Source of the DNA: Clostridia bacterium
Lineage (GTDB): Bacteria; Bacillota_A; Clostridia; Christensenellales; UBA1242
Direction of reading: 5' to 3'
DNA: 8,681 nt
Assembly (NCBI GenBank): GCA_017454425.1
Contig: JAFTCZ010000042.1
Coordinates: 1-8,681, forward strand
This document shows, in pieces, positions 1-8,078 of this stretch. The position numbers and the translations under genes are program-made. How positions within the stretch are numbered: the stretch's first letter is position 1; every line of letters begins with the position of its first letter. The notes beneath the pieces were generated by a model. It had not been told where the DNA came from, did no database searches, and saw nothing but the letters and a program-made list of their open reading frames with translations.

Positions 1-411
1 CTTAAGTATAAACTTTATCTTGACGAAAGCGAAAAAGATATTGTTTATGCAGTAAAAAAGATTCGCAATTCGGTCGTTCATGGTAGATATATTTATGACC
101 CAACACAAGAAAAGTATGTATTGTATGACCAAGCAAAAAACAAAACATCATACAACGAACTTTCAACCCAACAAAAAGCTTTGGTAGATAAATGTATTAA
201 AAATAATTTAGGCTCCAAAAAAATTAAAAATTTAGAAAGTTTTGCCGTGTTAAGCCTCGAAGACTTATTGAATGTTTTTTATAATTGTTGTGGGTTTAGC
301 AAACCAAAACGCTTAAAACATAACACTTTGGCTAATACAATAACGAATATTATTGAAACCCAAAAACAAACTCAAAACACTCTTGTGTTAAAACAAAAAA
401 ACAGTAAATAA
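1..411 (+). CDS. HEPN-domain-like protein, C-terminal part (5' end outside window)
   Basis: The frame is open from the first base to a TAA at 409-411, giving 136 residues, so the gene begins to the left of the window. The in-frame TTG at 121 is not a credible start because the frame continues upstream with no stop. Residues 22-27 read RNSVVH followed by GRY. This matches the R-N-x-x-x-H motif (Rx4-6H class) of HEPN domains, an alpha-helical fold used by many RNase toxins, abortive-infection proteins and Cas accessory nucleases. Known HEPN RNases use the Arg and His for metal-independent RNA cleavage. The rest (about residues 28-136) is Lys/Asn/Gln-rich, has no membrane segment and ends in a polar tail. 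The gene converges on the 486-1250 gene and ends inside a hairpin terminator. No partner antitoxin is visible, since its upstream neighbour is missing. The coding frame is near certain. The HEPN assignment rests on one short motif, and the substrate is unknown. Confidence 0.6.
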   Translation, partial: LKYKLYLDESEKDIVYAVKKIRNSVVHGRYIYDPTQEKYVLYDQAKNKTSYNELSTQQKALVDKCIKNNLGSKKIKNLESFAVLSLEDLLNVFYNCCGFSKPKRLKHNTLANTITNIIETQKQTQNTLVLKQKNSK

Positions 412-425
412 CCGCTGTTTTTTTT
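395..425. terminator. Bidirectional hairpin terminator between convergent genes
   Basis: AAAAAAACAG at 395-404 pairs with CTGTTTTTTT at 415-424 around a 10-nt loop that contains the stop codon of the upstream gene. Read rightward, the hairpin is followed by T-rich sequence. Read leftward, the opposite arm gives CTG plus a run of seven T. It can therefore serve both the HEPN-like gene (+) and the 486-1250 gene (-). The stem is A-T rich with only two G-C pairs, so its strength is moderate. Confidence 0.6.
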
Positions 426-432
426 GTTTTTA

Positions 433-478
433 TATACAACAGCAAAATTTAGATTTATCTCCTATAAAAGGTTGTATA
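433..478. repeat. 8-bp inverted repeat with 30-bp spacer
   Basis: TATACAAC at 433-440 is the exact reverse complement of GTTGTATA at 471-478. It lies in the short space between the convergent genes, just past the stop of the 486-1250 gene. It could extend the 3' hairpin structure of the leftward transcript. With a 30-nt loop and A-T-rich arms it may be chance. Confidence 0.3.
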
Positions 479-485
479 ACAATTT

Positions 486-1250
486 TTACAATTTTTGTGA
501 GCGTGCAAAAATTTTGTCACTTACAACTTTTTGCAAAGCTTTTGAATATTGCAAAACCTCTTTTTTCTCTAATAATGGTACTTCTCCGTCTTCATCTGCT
601 GTAACAATTGTTTTGATATCAATGTTTTTTATTTCAGGATAATCAACAATTAATTCATCAAGATTTTTGTAATAATCAATTGCAAAATATTCATTCTGTT
701 GATTATACTTTTCGAAAATGTTTTGTTGCATTTGTTCTTGAATAAATTCTTGTATTTCAAAATTATAACACTTTTTATAATATTTATCACTTACAAAATC
801 ATATTCACAAGGCTCGTATCCAAGTTTTTTGTTTTGTTTTTCTGATTTATTAAAAATAGCATTTGCCACATCTATTGTAGGAACAAGTGTTACATCATCT
901 CGCCCCTTCAAAACATACCAATGCATTTTTGTTTCATCAAAATACTGATCTTTATATGTATAAGTTAGGTTAAATATTTTTTGGCAATCCGAAACACTTT
1001 TAATAGGATTTTCATAAACTTCTTTTTGAAAATTTAACACCTTTTGATAAATTGCATCTGCAATATTTCTTTCTTTGTCTGTTGGCACAATATATAAAGA
1101 ATTATCTATTGTCCATTTATAACACTGTATATACTCTTTGACATCAAAAACATAAACCTTACCAAAAACTTGACATAATTTTTGCTTGTTTAACATGTTT
1201 TTGCTGTAATTTGTAAATTTCTTTAATAACCTAAATTTAGATTCGGTCAT
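486..1250 (-). CDS. Hypothetical protein, 254 aa
   Basis: I do not recognise this protein. The ATG at 1248-1250 (MTESKFRLLKKF...) is chosen as the start because a strong Shine-Dalgarno sequence, GGAGGGG, ends 3 nt before it. An in-frame GTG 12 bp upstream (1260-1262) lies on that Shine-Dalgarno sequence and would lack one of its own. The product is soluble-looking, rich in Lys, Tyr, Asn and Gln, and has no signal peptide or membrane helix. Visible segments are a basic N-terminus (about 1-25), a middle region with several aromatic residues (KMHWYVLKGRDD), a helical Gln-rich stretch (FEIQEFIQEQMQQ), and an acidic segment ADEDGEVPLLEKKE near the C-terminus. It has its own consensus promoter and probably its own mRNA, with possible read-through from the 1352-1714 gene upstream on the same strand. 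It could be a lineage-specific protein. No function is proposed. Confidence 0.75.
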   Translation of the reverse strand: MTESKFRLLKKFTNYSKNMLNKQKLCQVFGKVYVFDVKEYIQCYKWTIDNSLYIVPTDKERNIADAIYQKVLNFQKEVYENPIKSVSDCQKIFNLTYTYKDQYFDETKMHWYVLKGRDDVTLVPTIDVANAIFNKSEKQNKKLGYEPCEYDFVSDKYYKKCYNFEIQEFIQEQMQQNIFEKYNQQNEYFAIDYYKNLDELIVDYPEIKNIDIKTIVTADEDGEVPLLEKKEVLQYSKALQKVVSDKIFARSQKL

Positions 1251-1253
1251 GTG

Positions 1254-1260
1254 CCCCTCC
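1254..1260 (-). promoter_or_regulatory. Shine-Dalgarno that fixes the start at 1250
   Basis: On the minus strand GGAGGGG lies at 1260-1254, and GGAGG is 5 nt from the ATG at 1250. This decides between the ATG and the overlapping GTG at 1262. Confidence 0.75.
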
Positions 1261-1273
1261 ACAACTATTGTTA

Positions 1274-1303
1274 ATTATAACTCTGCCTCCAGTTTTTTGT
1301 CAA
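1274..1303 (-). promoter_or_regulatory. Sigma-A-type promoter of the 486-1250 gene
   Basis: On the minus strand a perfect -35 TTGACA (1303-1298) and a perfect -10 TATAAT (1279-1274) are separated by 18 bp. The predicted transcript starts near 1267, giving a leader of about 17 nt that contains the Shine-Dalgarno sequence. Both hexamers match consensus, so expression is probably strong and constitutive. Confidence 0.8.
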
Positions 1304-1351
1304 ATAATTTTTTCTTATTTCAAAACTAGCATATCGTCATTTTATTGTGAT

Positions 1352-1714
1352 TTAAGCTGTTGTTTTTGTTGTTTTTTTGATATATTTTTGCTTTAACATT
1401 TGTGTAAGAGTCAAACAAATATCTTTTATATTTTCTTGTGATAATTCAGAAAAAATTATTGCAAGTGCACTGTCGTATTGCTCGTGCAAAGATTTTTGCT
1501 TGATGTAACTTTGGTCAAGATAAACAATTTGACCATTTATCCTAAAAATATATACAATATCCAAAAAAGGTGACGGGACAAATTTAACCAGCAAATCATC
1601 TACTTTCTTTGCATTAATTTTGTTTAAGAATATTTTTACATACCTTTGTGCAAGATTTATAAAAACCTCTACTTCATCACCATTTATTTTTACAAAATCA
1701 TCAAAACTTTTCAT
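1352..1714 (-). CDS. Hypothetical protein, about 120 aa, probably from a leaderless mRNA
   Basis: I do not recognise this protein. The reading frame extends to an ATG at 1765, which would give 137 aa. I prefer the ATG at 1712-1714 (MKSFDDFVKINGDEVEVFINLAQ...). Neither ATG has a Shine-Dalgarno sequence, but a textbook extended -10 element (TGTTATAAT, 1729-1721) ends 7 nt before the ATG at 1714. That places the expected transcription start at, or within a base of, the start codon. The 17 extra residues of the longer form (MFFYLLYKNKLICYNFC) are encoded across that promoter. The shorter product is soluble-looking, alternates predicted strands and helices (FLDIVYIFRINGQIVYLDQSY; IKDICLTLTQMLKQKY) and ends in a Lys/Thr tail. 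No clear terminator follows, so read-through into the 486-1250 gene about 100 bp downstream is possible. It is divergent from dnaN, and the two may share regulation across the 230-bp gap. Confidence 0.65.
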   Translation of the reverse strand: MKSFDDFVKINGDEVEVFINLAQRYVKIFLNKINAKKVDDLLVKFVPSPFLDIVYIFRINGQIVYLDQSYIKQKSLHEQYDSALAIIFSELSQENIKDICLTLTQMLKQKYIKKTTKTTA

Positions 1715-1720
1715 ACAAAA

Positions 1721-1729
1721 ATTATAACA
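1721..1729 (-). promoter_or_regulatory. Extended -10 promoter abutting the ATG of the 1352-1714 gene
   Basis: The minus strand reads TGTTATAAT (1729-1721), a perfect TGn-TATAAT extended -10. A weak -35 (TATACA) sits 17 bp upstream. Only TTTTTGT separates the -10 from the ATG, so the expected +1 falls on or next to the A of the start codon. Confidence 0.65.
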
Positions 1730-1772
1730 TATTAATTTGTTTTTGTATAACAAATAGAAAAACATTATTAAA

Positions 1773-1826
1773 TTTTTAATTTTTGCAATTTTTTATAATG
1801 GTTTTTTATTGTTTTTTAATCTTTTT
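1773..1826. other. Phased T-tracts, probable intrinsic bend upstream of dnaN
   Basis: Six runs of five or six T occur at 1773-1777, 1780-1784, 1789-1794, 1802-1807, 1812-1817 and 1822-1826. The centres of the later runs are about 10-13 bp apart, near one helical turn. Phased A/T-tracts bend DNA and can act as UP-like or protein-wrapping elements. No other feature occupies this stretch. Confidence 0.45.
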
Positions 1827-1865
1827 GTTAAGTGGTATGCATATAAAAATATTTATATAACTATA

Positions 1866-1877
1866 GTGCATAATACT
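1866..1877 (+). repeat. GTGCATAATACT motif at the dnaN -35
   Basis: GTGCATAATACT recurs exactly at 3178-3189 beyond dnaN. The slightly longer AGTGCATAATACTT (1865-1878) is the reverse complement of 3138-3151 at 13 of 14 positions. Positions 1865-1873 (AGTGCATAA) match the relaxed DnaA-box consensus (TGTGNATAA on this strand) at all but one position. The last base overlaps the dnaN -35 hexamer, a good place for a regulator. A related ATGCATATAAAA lies at 1837-1848. Confidence 0.5.
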
Positions 1878-1905
1878 TGCCAAATTTTAGGTTTTTTGAT
1901 ATAAT
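1877..1905 (+). promoter_or_regulatory. dnaN promoter
   Basis: The -35 TTGCCA (1877-1882) and -10 TATAAT (1900-1905) have an ideal 17-bp spacer. Eleven of twelve hexamer bases match consensus. Transcription would start near 1912, giving a leader of about 33 nt. dnaN therefore has its own promoter and does not depend on an upstream dnaA. Confidence 0.8.
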
Positions 1906-1944
1906 ATATGATAGTAAAAAAGCAGATAAACAAAGGAGAATGTT

Positions 1945-3048
1945 ATGAAATTTTTGTGTCAAGGTTTGGATATGGCTGATGCTGTGTTAAAAGTTGCAAA
2001 GGCGGCAGCAGTGCGTACCACCAACCCTATACTAGAATGTGTTAAGATTGTTGCAGAAAATGATAGTGTGGTTCTTACTTGTACCGACCTCGAGCTTACA
2101 ATAACAAAAACAATAAGGGCACAAGTAAAAATGGAAGGTAGTGCTGTTATTAACGCAAAATTGTTTGCAGATTTTGTAAGTAAAATCAGCAGCGAGGCGC
2201 TCGAGTTTACCCTAAAAGGCAATGTAATGGAAATTAAATATGCCGAAAACACCGTGTCTTTGCAATGTCAAAATGCAGACGAGTTTCCTACCCCACACAC
2301 ACTTGAAGACCCAAATTATGTAGAAGTTCGCAGTGATATGTTTAAGGATTTGGTTACAAAAGCAAGTGTTGCTGTTGCGCAAGATGATTCTCGCCCAATG
2401 CTAAGAGGAATTTTGCTCGAGGTTAATGATGGAGAATTAAGAGGGGTTGCGCTTGATGGTGTGCGCATGGCAATAATTCGCAAAAAAATTATTTCTAGCA
2501 GCGCCGAGTTTGGGATAATTGTTCCGGCAAGATGTTTGTTAGAAATTATTAGACTATTGCCCGACAGTGACCAAAACATTAAGGTTTGCACTCAAAAAAA
2601 TCACCTCGAGATTAACCTTGGTGACACAGTACTTCGCACAAGGCTTTTGGGTATGAAATCGGACTATGTGTCATACGAGCAAATCATGCCACAAAACTTT
2701 GGAACTGTAATAACAGTTAATCGTCAACATCTTCAAGACACTATCGAGCGCGCAAGTTTGTTATCTCGTACCGAACGCAATTATATTGTAAAATTTAATA
2801 TCCAAAATAGTCAAATAACAATAAACAGCCAGTCAACTCTTGGAAACATAACCGAGCATTGGGAAATCACTCAAACAGGCAACGACCTTGTTATCGAATT
2901 TAACGGACGCCTTTATACCGACGCTTTGCGAGTAATTGCTGATGAGTTTGTTAAGATTAGTTATGTTAATGCAACCAACCCATGTGTTGTTACACCAACC
3001 GACGGCAACGACTTTTTGTACCTACTTCTACCTATGCGCCCTATGTAA
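1945..3048 (+). CDS. dnaN: DNA polymerase III beta subunit (sliding clamp)
   Basis: DnaN forms a dimeric ring around DNA that tethers the replicative polymerase and recruits mismatch-repair, translesion and initiation-control partners. The product is 367 aa, the normal family length, and spans three clamp domains (about 1-120, 125-245 and 250-367). Family landmarks include NPILECVKI (27-35), the NADEFP turn (110-115), DDSRPMLRGILLEV (147-160, compare DESRPxLxG), VALDGVRMA (168-176, compare ATDGHRLA) and the C-terminal YLLLPMRPM (359-367). The ATG is preceded by AAAGGAG at 1932-1938, 6 nt away, and the gene ends with tandem TAA TAA. The identification is secure. The context is odd: in many Firmicutes dnaN lies between dnaA and recF on the same strand as gyrBA, but here it is past gyrA and converges on it. 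It has its own promoter and terminator. Nothing suggests loss of function or foreign composition. Confidence 0.97.
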   Translation: MKFLCQGLDMADAVLKVAKAAAVRTTNPILECVKIVAENDSVVLTCTDLELTITKTIRAQVKMEGSAVINAKLFADFVSKISSEALEFTLKGNVMEIKYAENTVSLQCQNADEFPTPHTLEDPNYVEVRSDMFKDLVTKASVAVAQDDSRPMLRGILLEVNDGELRGVALDGVRMAIIRKKIISSSAEFGIIVPARCLLEIIRLLPDSDQNIKVCTQKNHLEINLGDTVLRTRLLGMKSDYVSYEQIMPQNFGTVITVNRQHLQDTIERASLLSRTERNYIVKFNIQNSQITINSQSTLGNITEHWEITQTGNDLVIEFNGRLYTDALRVIADEFVKISYVNATNPCVVTPTDGNDFLYLLLPMRPM

Positions 3049-3059
3049 TAATACGCAGT

Positions 3060-3090
3060 AAAAAAACAGCCTATCACAGGTTGTTTTTTT
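3060..3090. terminator. dnaN intrinsic terminator
   Basis: AAAAAAACAGCCT (3060-3072) pairs with AGGTTGTTTTTTT (3078-3090) across a 5-nt loop, ATCAC, with one G-U pair. The T-run on the + side makes a good terminator for dnaN. The A-run on the other arm would let it also stop leftward transcription that escapes the gyrA terminator. Confidence 0.85.
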
Positions 3091-3094
3091 GTTT

Positions 3095-3111
3095 ATGCAT
3101 AGTATATAAAA
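3095..3111 (+). repeat. 17-bp direct repeat, copy 1
   Basis: ATGCATAGTATATAAAA at 3095-3111 is repeated exactly at 3227-3243, 132 bp further on. Its TGCATAGTA core (3096-3104) is also the exact inverse of TACTATGCA at 3141-3149, so it can form a hairpin with that copy. TTATGCATA at 3093-3101 is one mismatch from the relaxed DnaA-box consensus. Confidence 0.7.
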
Positions 3112-3137
3112 GCACAATACTTTATTATATAAAATTT

Positions 3138-3151
3138 AAGTACTATGCACT
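3138..3151 (-). repeat. Inverted copy of the motif (AAGTACTATGCACT)
   Basis: Read on the minus strand this is AGTGCATAGTACTT. It is inverted relative to 1865-1878 on the far side of dnaN (13 of 14 bases) and to the core of the copy at 3095-3111. Confidence 0.6.
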
Positions 3152-3163
3152 TTTTTGTTATTA

Positions 3164-3192
3164 TATAGTATGTTTTTGTGCATAATACTATA
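3164..3192. repeat. Hairpin containing the GTGCATAATACT copy and a DnaA-box match
   Basis: TATAGTAT (3164-3171) and ATACTATA (3185-3192) are perfect inverted arms. GTGCATAATACT (3178-3189) is identical to the copy at 1866-1877. TGTGCATAA (3177-3185) is the reverse complement of TTATGCACA, which fits the relaxed DnaA-box consensus TTATNCACA fully. There is no T-run after the hairpin, so it does not look like a terminator. Confidence 0.5.
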
Positions 3193-3226
3193 CATTTTTG
3201 TATATTATATGCAAGATTTATATATA

Positions 3227-3243
3227 ATGCATAGTATATAAAA
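3227..3243 (+). repeat. 17-bp direct repeat, copy 2
   Basis: This is an exact second copy of ATGCATAGTATATAAAA, in the same orientation as 3095-3111. It ends seven bases before the gyrA terminator. The two copies bracket the AT-rich core of the dnaN-gyrA spacer. Confidence 0.7.
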
Positions 3244-3249
3244 ATAAAC

Positions 3250-3276
3250 AAAAAAGAGTGATTTTCACTCTTTTTT
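3250..3276. terminator. gyrA intrinsic terminator, overlapping the gyrA stop codon
   Basis: AAAAAAGAGTG (3250-3260) and CACTCTTTTTT (3266-3276) form a perfect 11-bp stem with a 5-nt loop. Read leftward it follows gyrA, whose TAA (3277-3275) forms the base of the stem, and it is followed by a T-rich tract. The stem is symmetric, so it could also stop transcripts coming from dnaN. Confidence 0.85.
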
Positions 3277-6118
3277 ATATTAAATCTTTATCTGTTTGTG
3301 CAATATTATCATCACTGTTAATAGTTGGTTCTTCAATAACTTCGGCTTCAATATCTTCAACTTGTGTTTGTTGTTCGTTTGCTAAAGATTGTTCATCATC
3401 TACTTCCTCAAGCACACTATCGTCAGCAGGCACTATTGCCACATCAACAATTTTGTTTGTGCTGCGAAGCTTCATCATTCTTACACCTATTGATGTACGA
3501 CTAATCTTTCGTACACTATCGGCTGTTATTCGTATTGTCATACCTGTGTTTGTGATAAGCAATATATCATCTTCTGGACTGATTTGATGAAGTCCCACCA
3601 ATTCTCCTGTTTTTTCGTTAAATTCACCAGCCTTAACACCTTGTCCACCACGAGATTGCAAGCGATATTCTGCTATGTCTGTGCGTTTTCCAAATCCATT
3701 TTGGGTGATTGTTAACACCTCACTATTTGGAAGTACTATTTCCATAGAAACAAGTGCTGTGTTGTCGGCAATTCTCATAGCCCTTACACCCCTTGCACTT
3801 CGGCCCATAACACGGATTTTTGTTTCACTAAAGCGAATACATTTTCCGGCACTGCTTGCAATTAACACATCATCGTTACCACTGCTGTGTTGAACACTAA
3901 TAAGCTCATCACCATCAACCAAGGTAATAGCGCGCTTTCCACCACGCATAATGTTGCTAAATTCGGTAACAGGTGTTTTCTTTATAAGTCCACGCTTTGT
4001 ACAGAACACCAAATATCCAAATGGATTGATACTGTTTAGCACACTAGAATCGACATTGTCAGCATCGGTTTCGGTTTCGTTATCAATATCTACATCATCG
4101 GTCATATCATCTTCTTCTAGAATATTTGCTTTTACATTTTTGCGCGATAACATAACCTCGTTTGGCACATTGATTACGGCGTTTATTTTTTCACCACCAT
4201 CAAGCGCAAGCAAATTAACAATTGCACGGCCTTTGCTTATACGGCTTGCTTCGGGCAGTTCATAAGTTTTTAGGCTAAACACTCGGCCACGGTTTGTAAA
4301 GAACAATATTGTGTCATGTGTGTTACTAATAAACAACCTCTCGACACTATCATCTTCTTTTGATTTGTGTGTGGTTATTCCTACTCCGCCACGATGTTGT
4401 AATCTATATTCGGCCAAAGATAGGCGTTTTGTATAACCTTGTTTGGTCATTGTTACAACCACATCAACCTTGGCAATAAGGTCCATAATATTAATGCTTC
4501 CTACGCTTAATGAAATTTCACTCTTGCGTGGCTCATTGTATTTGTCTTTAATCTCAAGTATTTCTTTTTCAATAACAGCAAGAATTTTTTGTGGGCTTGC
4601 AATAATACTTTCGAGTTCTGCAATTAAATTGTGCAATTCTTGCAATTCTTGTTTAAGTTTTTCAACCTCAAGCGCAGTAAGCCTTGCAAGACGCATATCT
4701 AGTATTGCATTTGCCTGGATTTCGGTAAGTTCGAGCCTTGCGCACAGTTTTGACACAGCATCAGTGCGCTCTTTACTACTTTTAATTATCTTAATTACTT
4801 CATCAATATCCGCAAGTGCTTTTACAAGACCTTCTATTATGTGTGCACGCTCTTTTGCGCGCTCGAGGTCATAAACGCTTCGCCTGTAAATAACTTCTTT
4901 TTGATGCTCGAGATAATAATAAAGCATTTCTTTTAGGTTTAACACTTTTGGCTCGTTGTTTGCAAGGGCTAAAAAGTTTATTCCATAACTTGTTTGAAGT
5001 TGTGTGTGCTTAAACAATAAATTTAACACAACTTGGGCATTTGCATCGCGCTTGATATCAACTACTATGCGCATACCATGACGGTCGGATTCTTCGCGGA
5101 TATCTGATATACCTTCTATTCGTTTATCTTTTACAAGATTTGCCATTTGCGCAACAAGATTGGCTTTATTTACCTGATATGGTATTTCGGTCACAATTAT
5201 GCGGGCACGGTCGTCATCATCTTCTATCTCGGCCCTGGCCCTAACAACAATTTTTCCGTGACCAGTCTTATATGCTTCTTTTACACCCTCAAGCCCCATT
5301 ATTATACCACCTGTTGGATAATCGGGTGCTTTTATATAATTCATAAGTTCATCAATTGTTATATCTGGGTTGTGAATAAGTGCCACAACACCATCAATAA
5401 CTTCACCAAGGTTGTGTGGTGGAATTGCAGTTGCCATTGCCACAGCAATACCATCTGCACCATTAACCAAAAGATTTGGATAACGGCTTGGCAAAACAAC
5501 AGGTTGTTGCAAAGTGTCATCAAAGTTAGGGTAAAAATCTACACTGTCTTTATCAAGGTCGCGCAGCATCTCGGCCGCAATTTTTGCCAGCCTTGCTTCG
5601 GTATAACGCTGTGCGGCTGGTGGGTCACCATCTACACTACCAAAGTTTCCGTGTCCGTCAACTAGTGGCACGCGCATTGTAAAATCTTGAGCAAGACGCA
5701 CCAACGCATCATAAACAGCACTATCGCCGTGTGGGTGATATTTACCCAAAACATCACCCACAATACGGGCACATTTGCGGTATGGTTTATCATTAAATAA
5801 ATTTAATTCACTCATGCTATACAAAATGCGACGATGCACAGGTTTTAATCCATCTCGAACATCTGGTATGGCACGACTTACATTAACTGCCATTGCATAA
5901 GCAAAAAATGATTTTTTCATTTCGCCCACAACAGGCACTTTAATAATATGTGTGTTGTCGTTGTACAATATTTCATCAACATTGCGCATACTATAATCCA
6001 CCGCACTTGTTTTGTTGATATTTAGGTTATTGTCTTGGGTGTTGTTCGAGTTTTGCACATTTTGCTCATCTTGTGGCATTTTGTTTTCAATATCATCATC
6101 TTGTCTATCTTTACTCAT
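3275..6118 (-). CDS. gyrA: DNA gyrase subunit A, enlarged with acidic low-complexity segments
   Basis: GyrA is the cleavage-religation and DNA-wrapping subunit of the A2B2 gyrase, which uses ATP hydrolysed by GyrB to introduce negative supercoils. The ATG at 6118 follows AAAGGAG with a 6-nt spacing, and that ribosome site abuts the gyrB stop, so the two are co-transcribed and perhaps translationally coupled. The product is 947 aa, longer than typical forms (about 820 in Bacillus, 875 in E. coli). Domains are a polar Asp/Asn/Gln-rich extension (1-45), the winged-helix/tower region with [23 protein letters not shown] (75-97), the catalytic Tyr172 in RYTEARL, a coiled coil (about 405-530), and a C-terminal beta-propeller. 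The quinolone-determining segment HGDSAVYD (130-137) keeps Ser133 and Asp137, the residues found in susceptible enzymes. Two GyrA-box-like turns, QHRGGVG (574-580) and QSRGGQG (821-827), favour GyrA over ParC. An acidic insertion (668-690) and an acidic tail (about 899-947) are unusual additions. Confidence 0.95.
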   Translation of the reverse strand: MSKDRQDDDIENKMPQDEQNVQNSNNTQDNNLNINKTSAVDYSMRNVDEILYNDNTHIIKVPVVGEMKKSFFAYAMAVNVSRAIPDVRDGLKPVHRRILYSMSELNLFNDKPYRKCARIVGDVLGKYHPHGDSAVYDALVRLAQDFTMRVPLVDGHGNFGSVDGDPPAAQRYTEARLAKIAAEMLRDLDKDSVDFYPNFDDTLQQPVVLPSRYPNLLVNGADGIAVAMATAIPPHNLGEVIDGVVALIHNPDITIDELMNYIKAPDYPTGGIIMGLEGVKEAYKTGHGKIVVRARAEIEDDDDRARIIVTEIPYQVNKANLVAQMANLVKDKRIEGISDIREESDRHGMRIVVDIKRDANAQVVLNLLFKHTQLQTSYGINFLALANNEPKVLNLKEMLYYYLEHQKEVIYRRSVYDLERAKERAHIIEGLVKALADIDEVIKIIKSSKERTDAVSKLCARLELTEIQANAILDMRLARLTALEVEKLKQELQELHNLIAELESIIASPQKILAVIEKEILEIKDKYNEPRKSEISLSVGSINIMDLIAKVDVVVTMTKQGYTKRLSLAEYRLQHRGGVGITTHKSKEDDSVERLFISNTHDTILFFTNRGRVFSLKTYELPEASRISKGRAIVNLLALDGGEKINAVINVPNEVMLSRKNVKANILEEDDMTDDVDIDNETETDADNVDSSVLNSINPFGYLVFCTKRGLIKKTPVTEFSNIMRGGKRAITLVDGDELISVQHSSGNDDVLIASSAGKCIRFSETKIRVMGRSARGVRAMRIADNTALVSMEIVLPNSEVLTITQNGFGKRTDIAEYRLQSRGGQGVKAGEFNEKTGELVGLHQISPEDDILLITNTGMTIRITADSVRKISRTSIGVRMMKLRSTNKIVDVAIVPADDSVLEEVDDEQSLANEQQTQVEDIEAEVIEEPTINSDDNIAQTDKDLI

Positions 6119-6124
6119 AAAATT

Positions 6125-6131
6125 CTCCTTT
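6125..6131 (-). promoter_or_regulatory. gyrA Shine-Dalgarno abutting the gyrB stop
   Basis: AAAGGAG (6131-6125 on the minus strand) begins two bases after the gyrB TAA (6135-6133). The gap between the genes is 14 bp, and this site confirms that the long N-terminal extension of GyrA is translated. Confidence 0.85.
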
Positions 6132-6132
6132 A

Positions 6133-8067
<1,935 letters not shown>

Positions 8068-8078
8068 CTATGTACCAA

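Noticed and set aside
1260..1262. GTG as the start of the 486-1250 gene
   Set aside because: It overlaps the strong GGAGGGG that serves the ATG at 1250 and has no ribosome site of its own.
1959..2591. Two minus-strand open frames within dnaN
   Set aside because: dnaN is clearly the coding frame along its whole length. These have no start signals.
3198..3228. Promoter (TTGTAT / TATAAT) in the dnaN-gyrA spacer
   Set aside because: The spacer is 19 bp and the -35 is weak. Such matches are expected in AT-rich DNA, and any transcript would run straight into the gyrA terminator.
5147..5665. 172-aa open frame on the plus strand
   Set aside because: It lies entirely within gyrA on the opposite strand, has no ribosome site and no recognisable motif, while the gyrA frame is fully conserved there. 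It is a shadow.
5707..5730. Quinolone-resistance substitutions in GyrA
   Set aside because: Residues equivalent to E. coli Ser83 and Asp87 are Ser133 and Asp137, the usual susceptible types.
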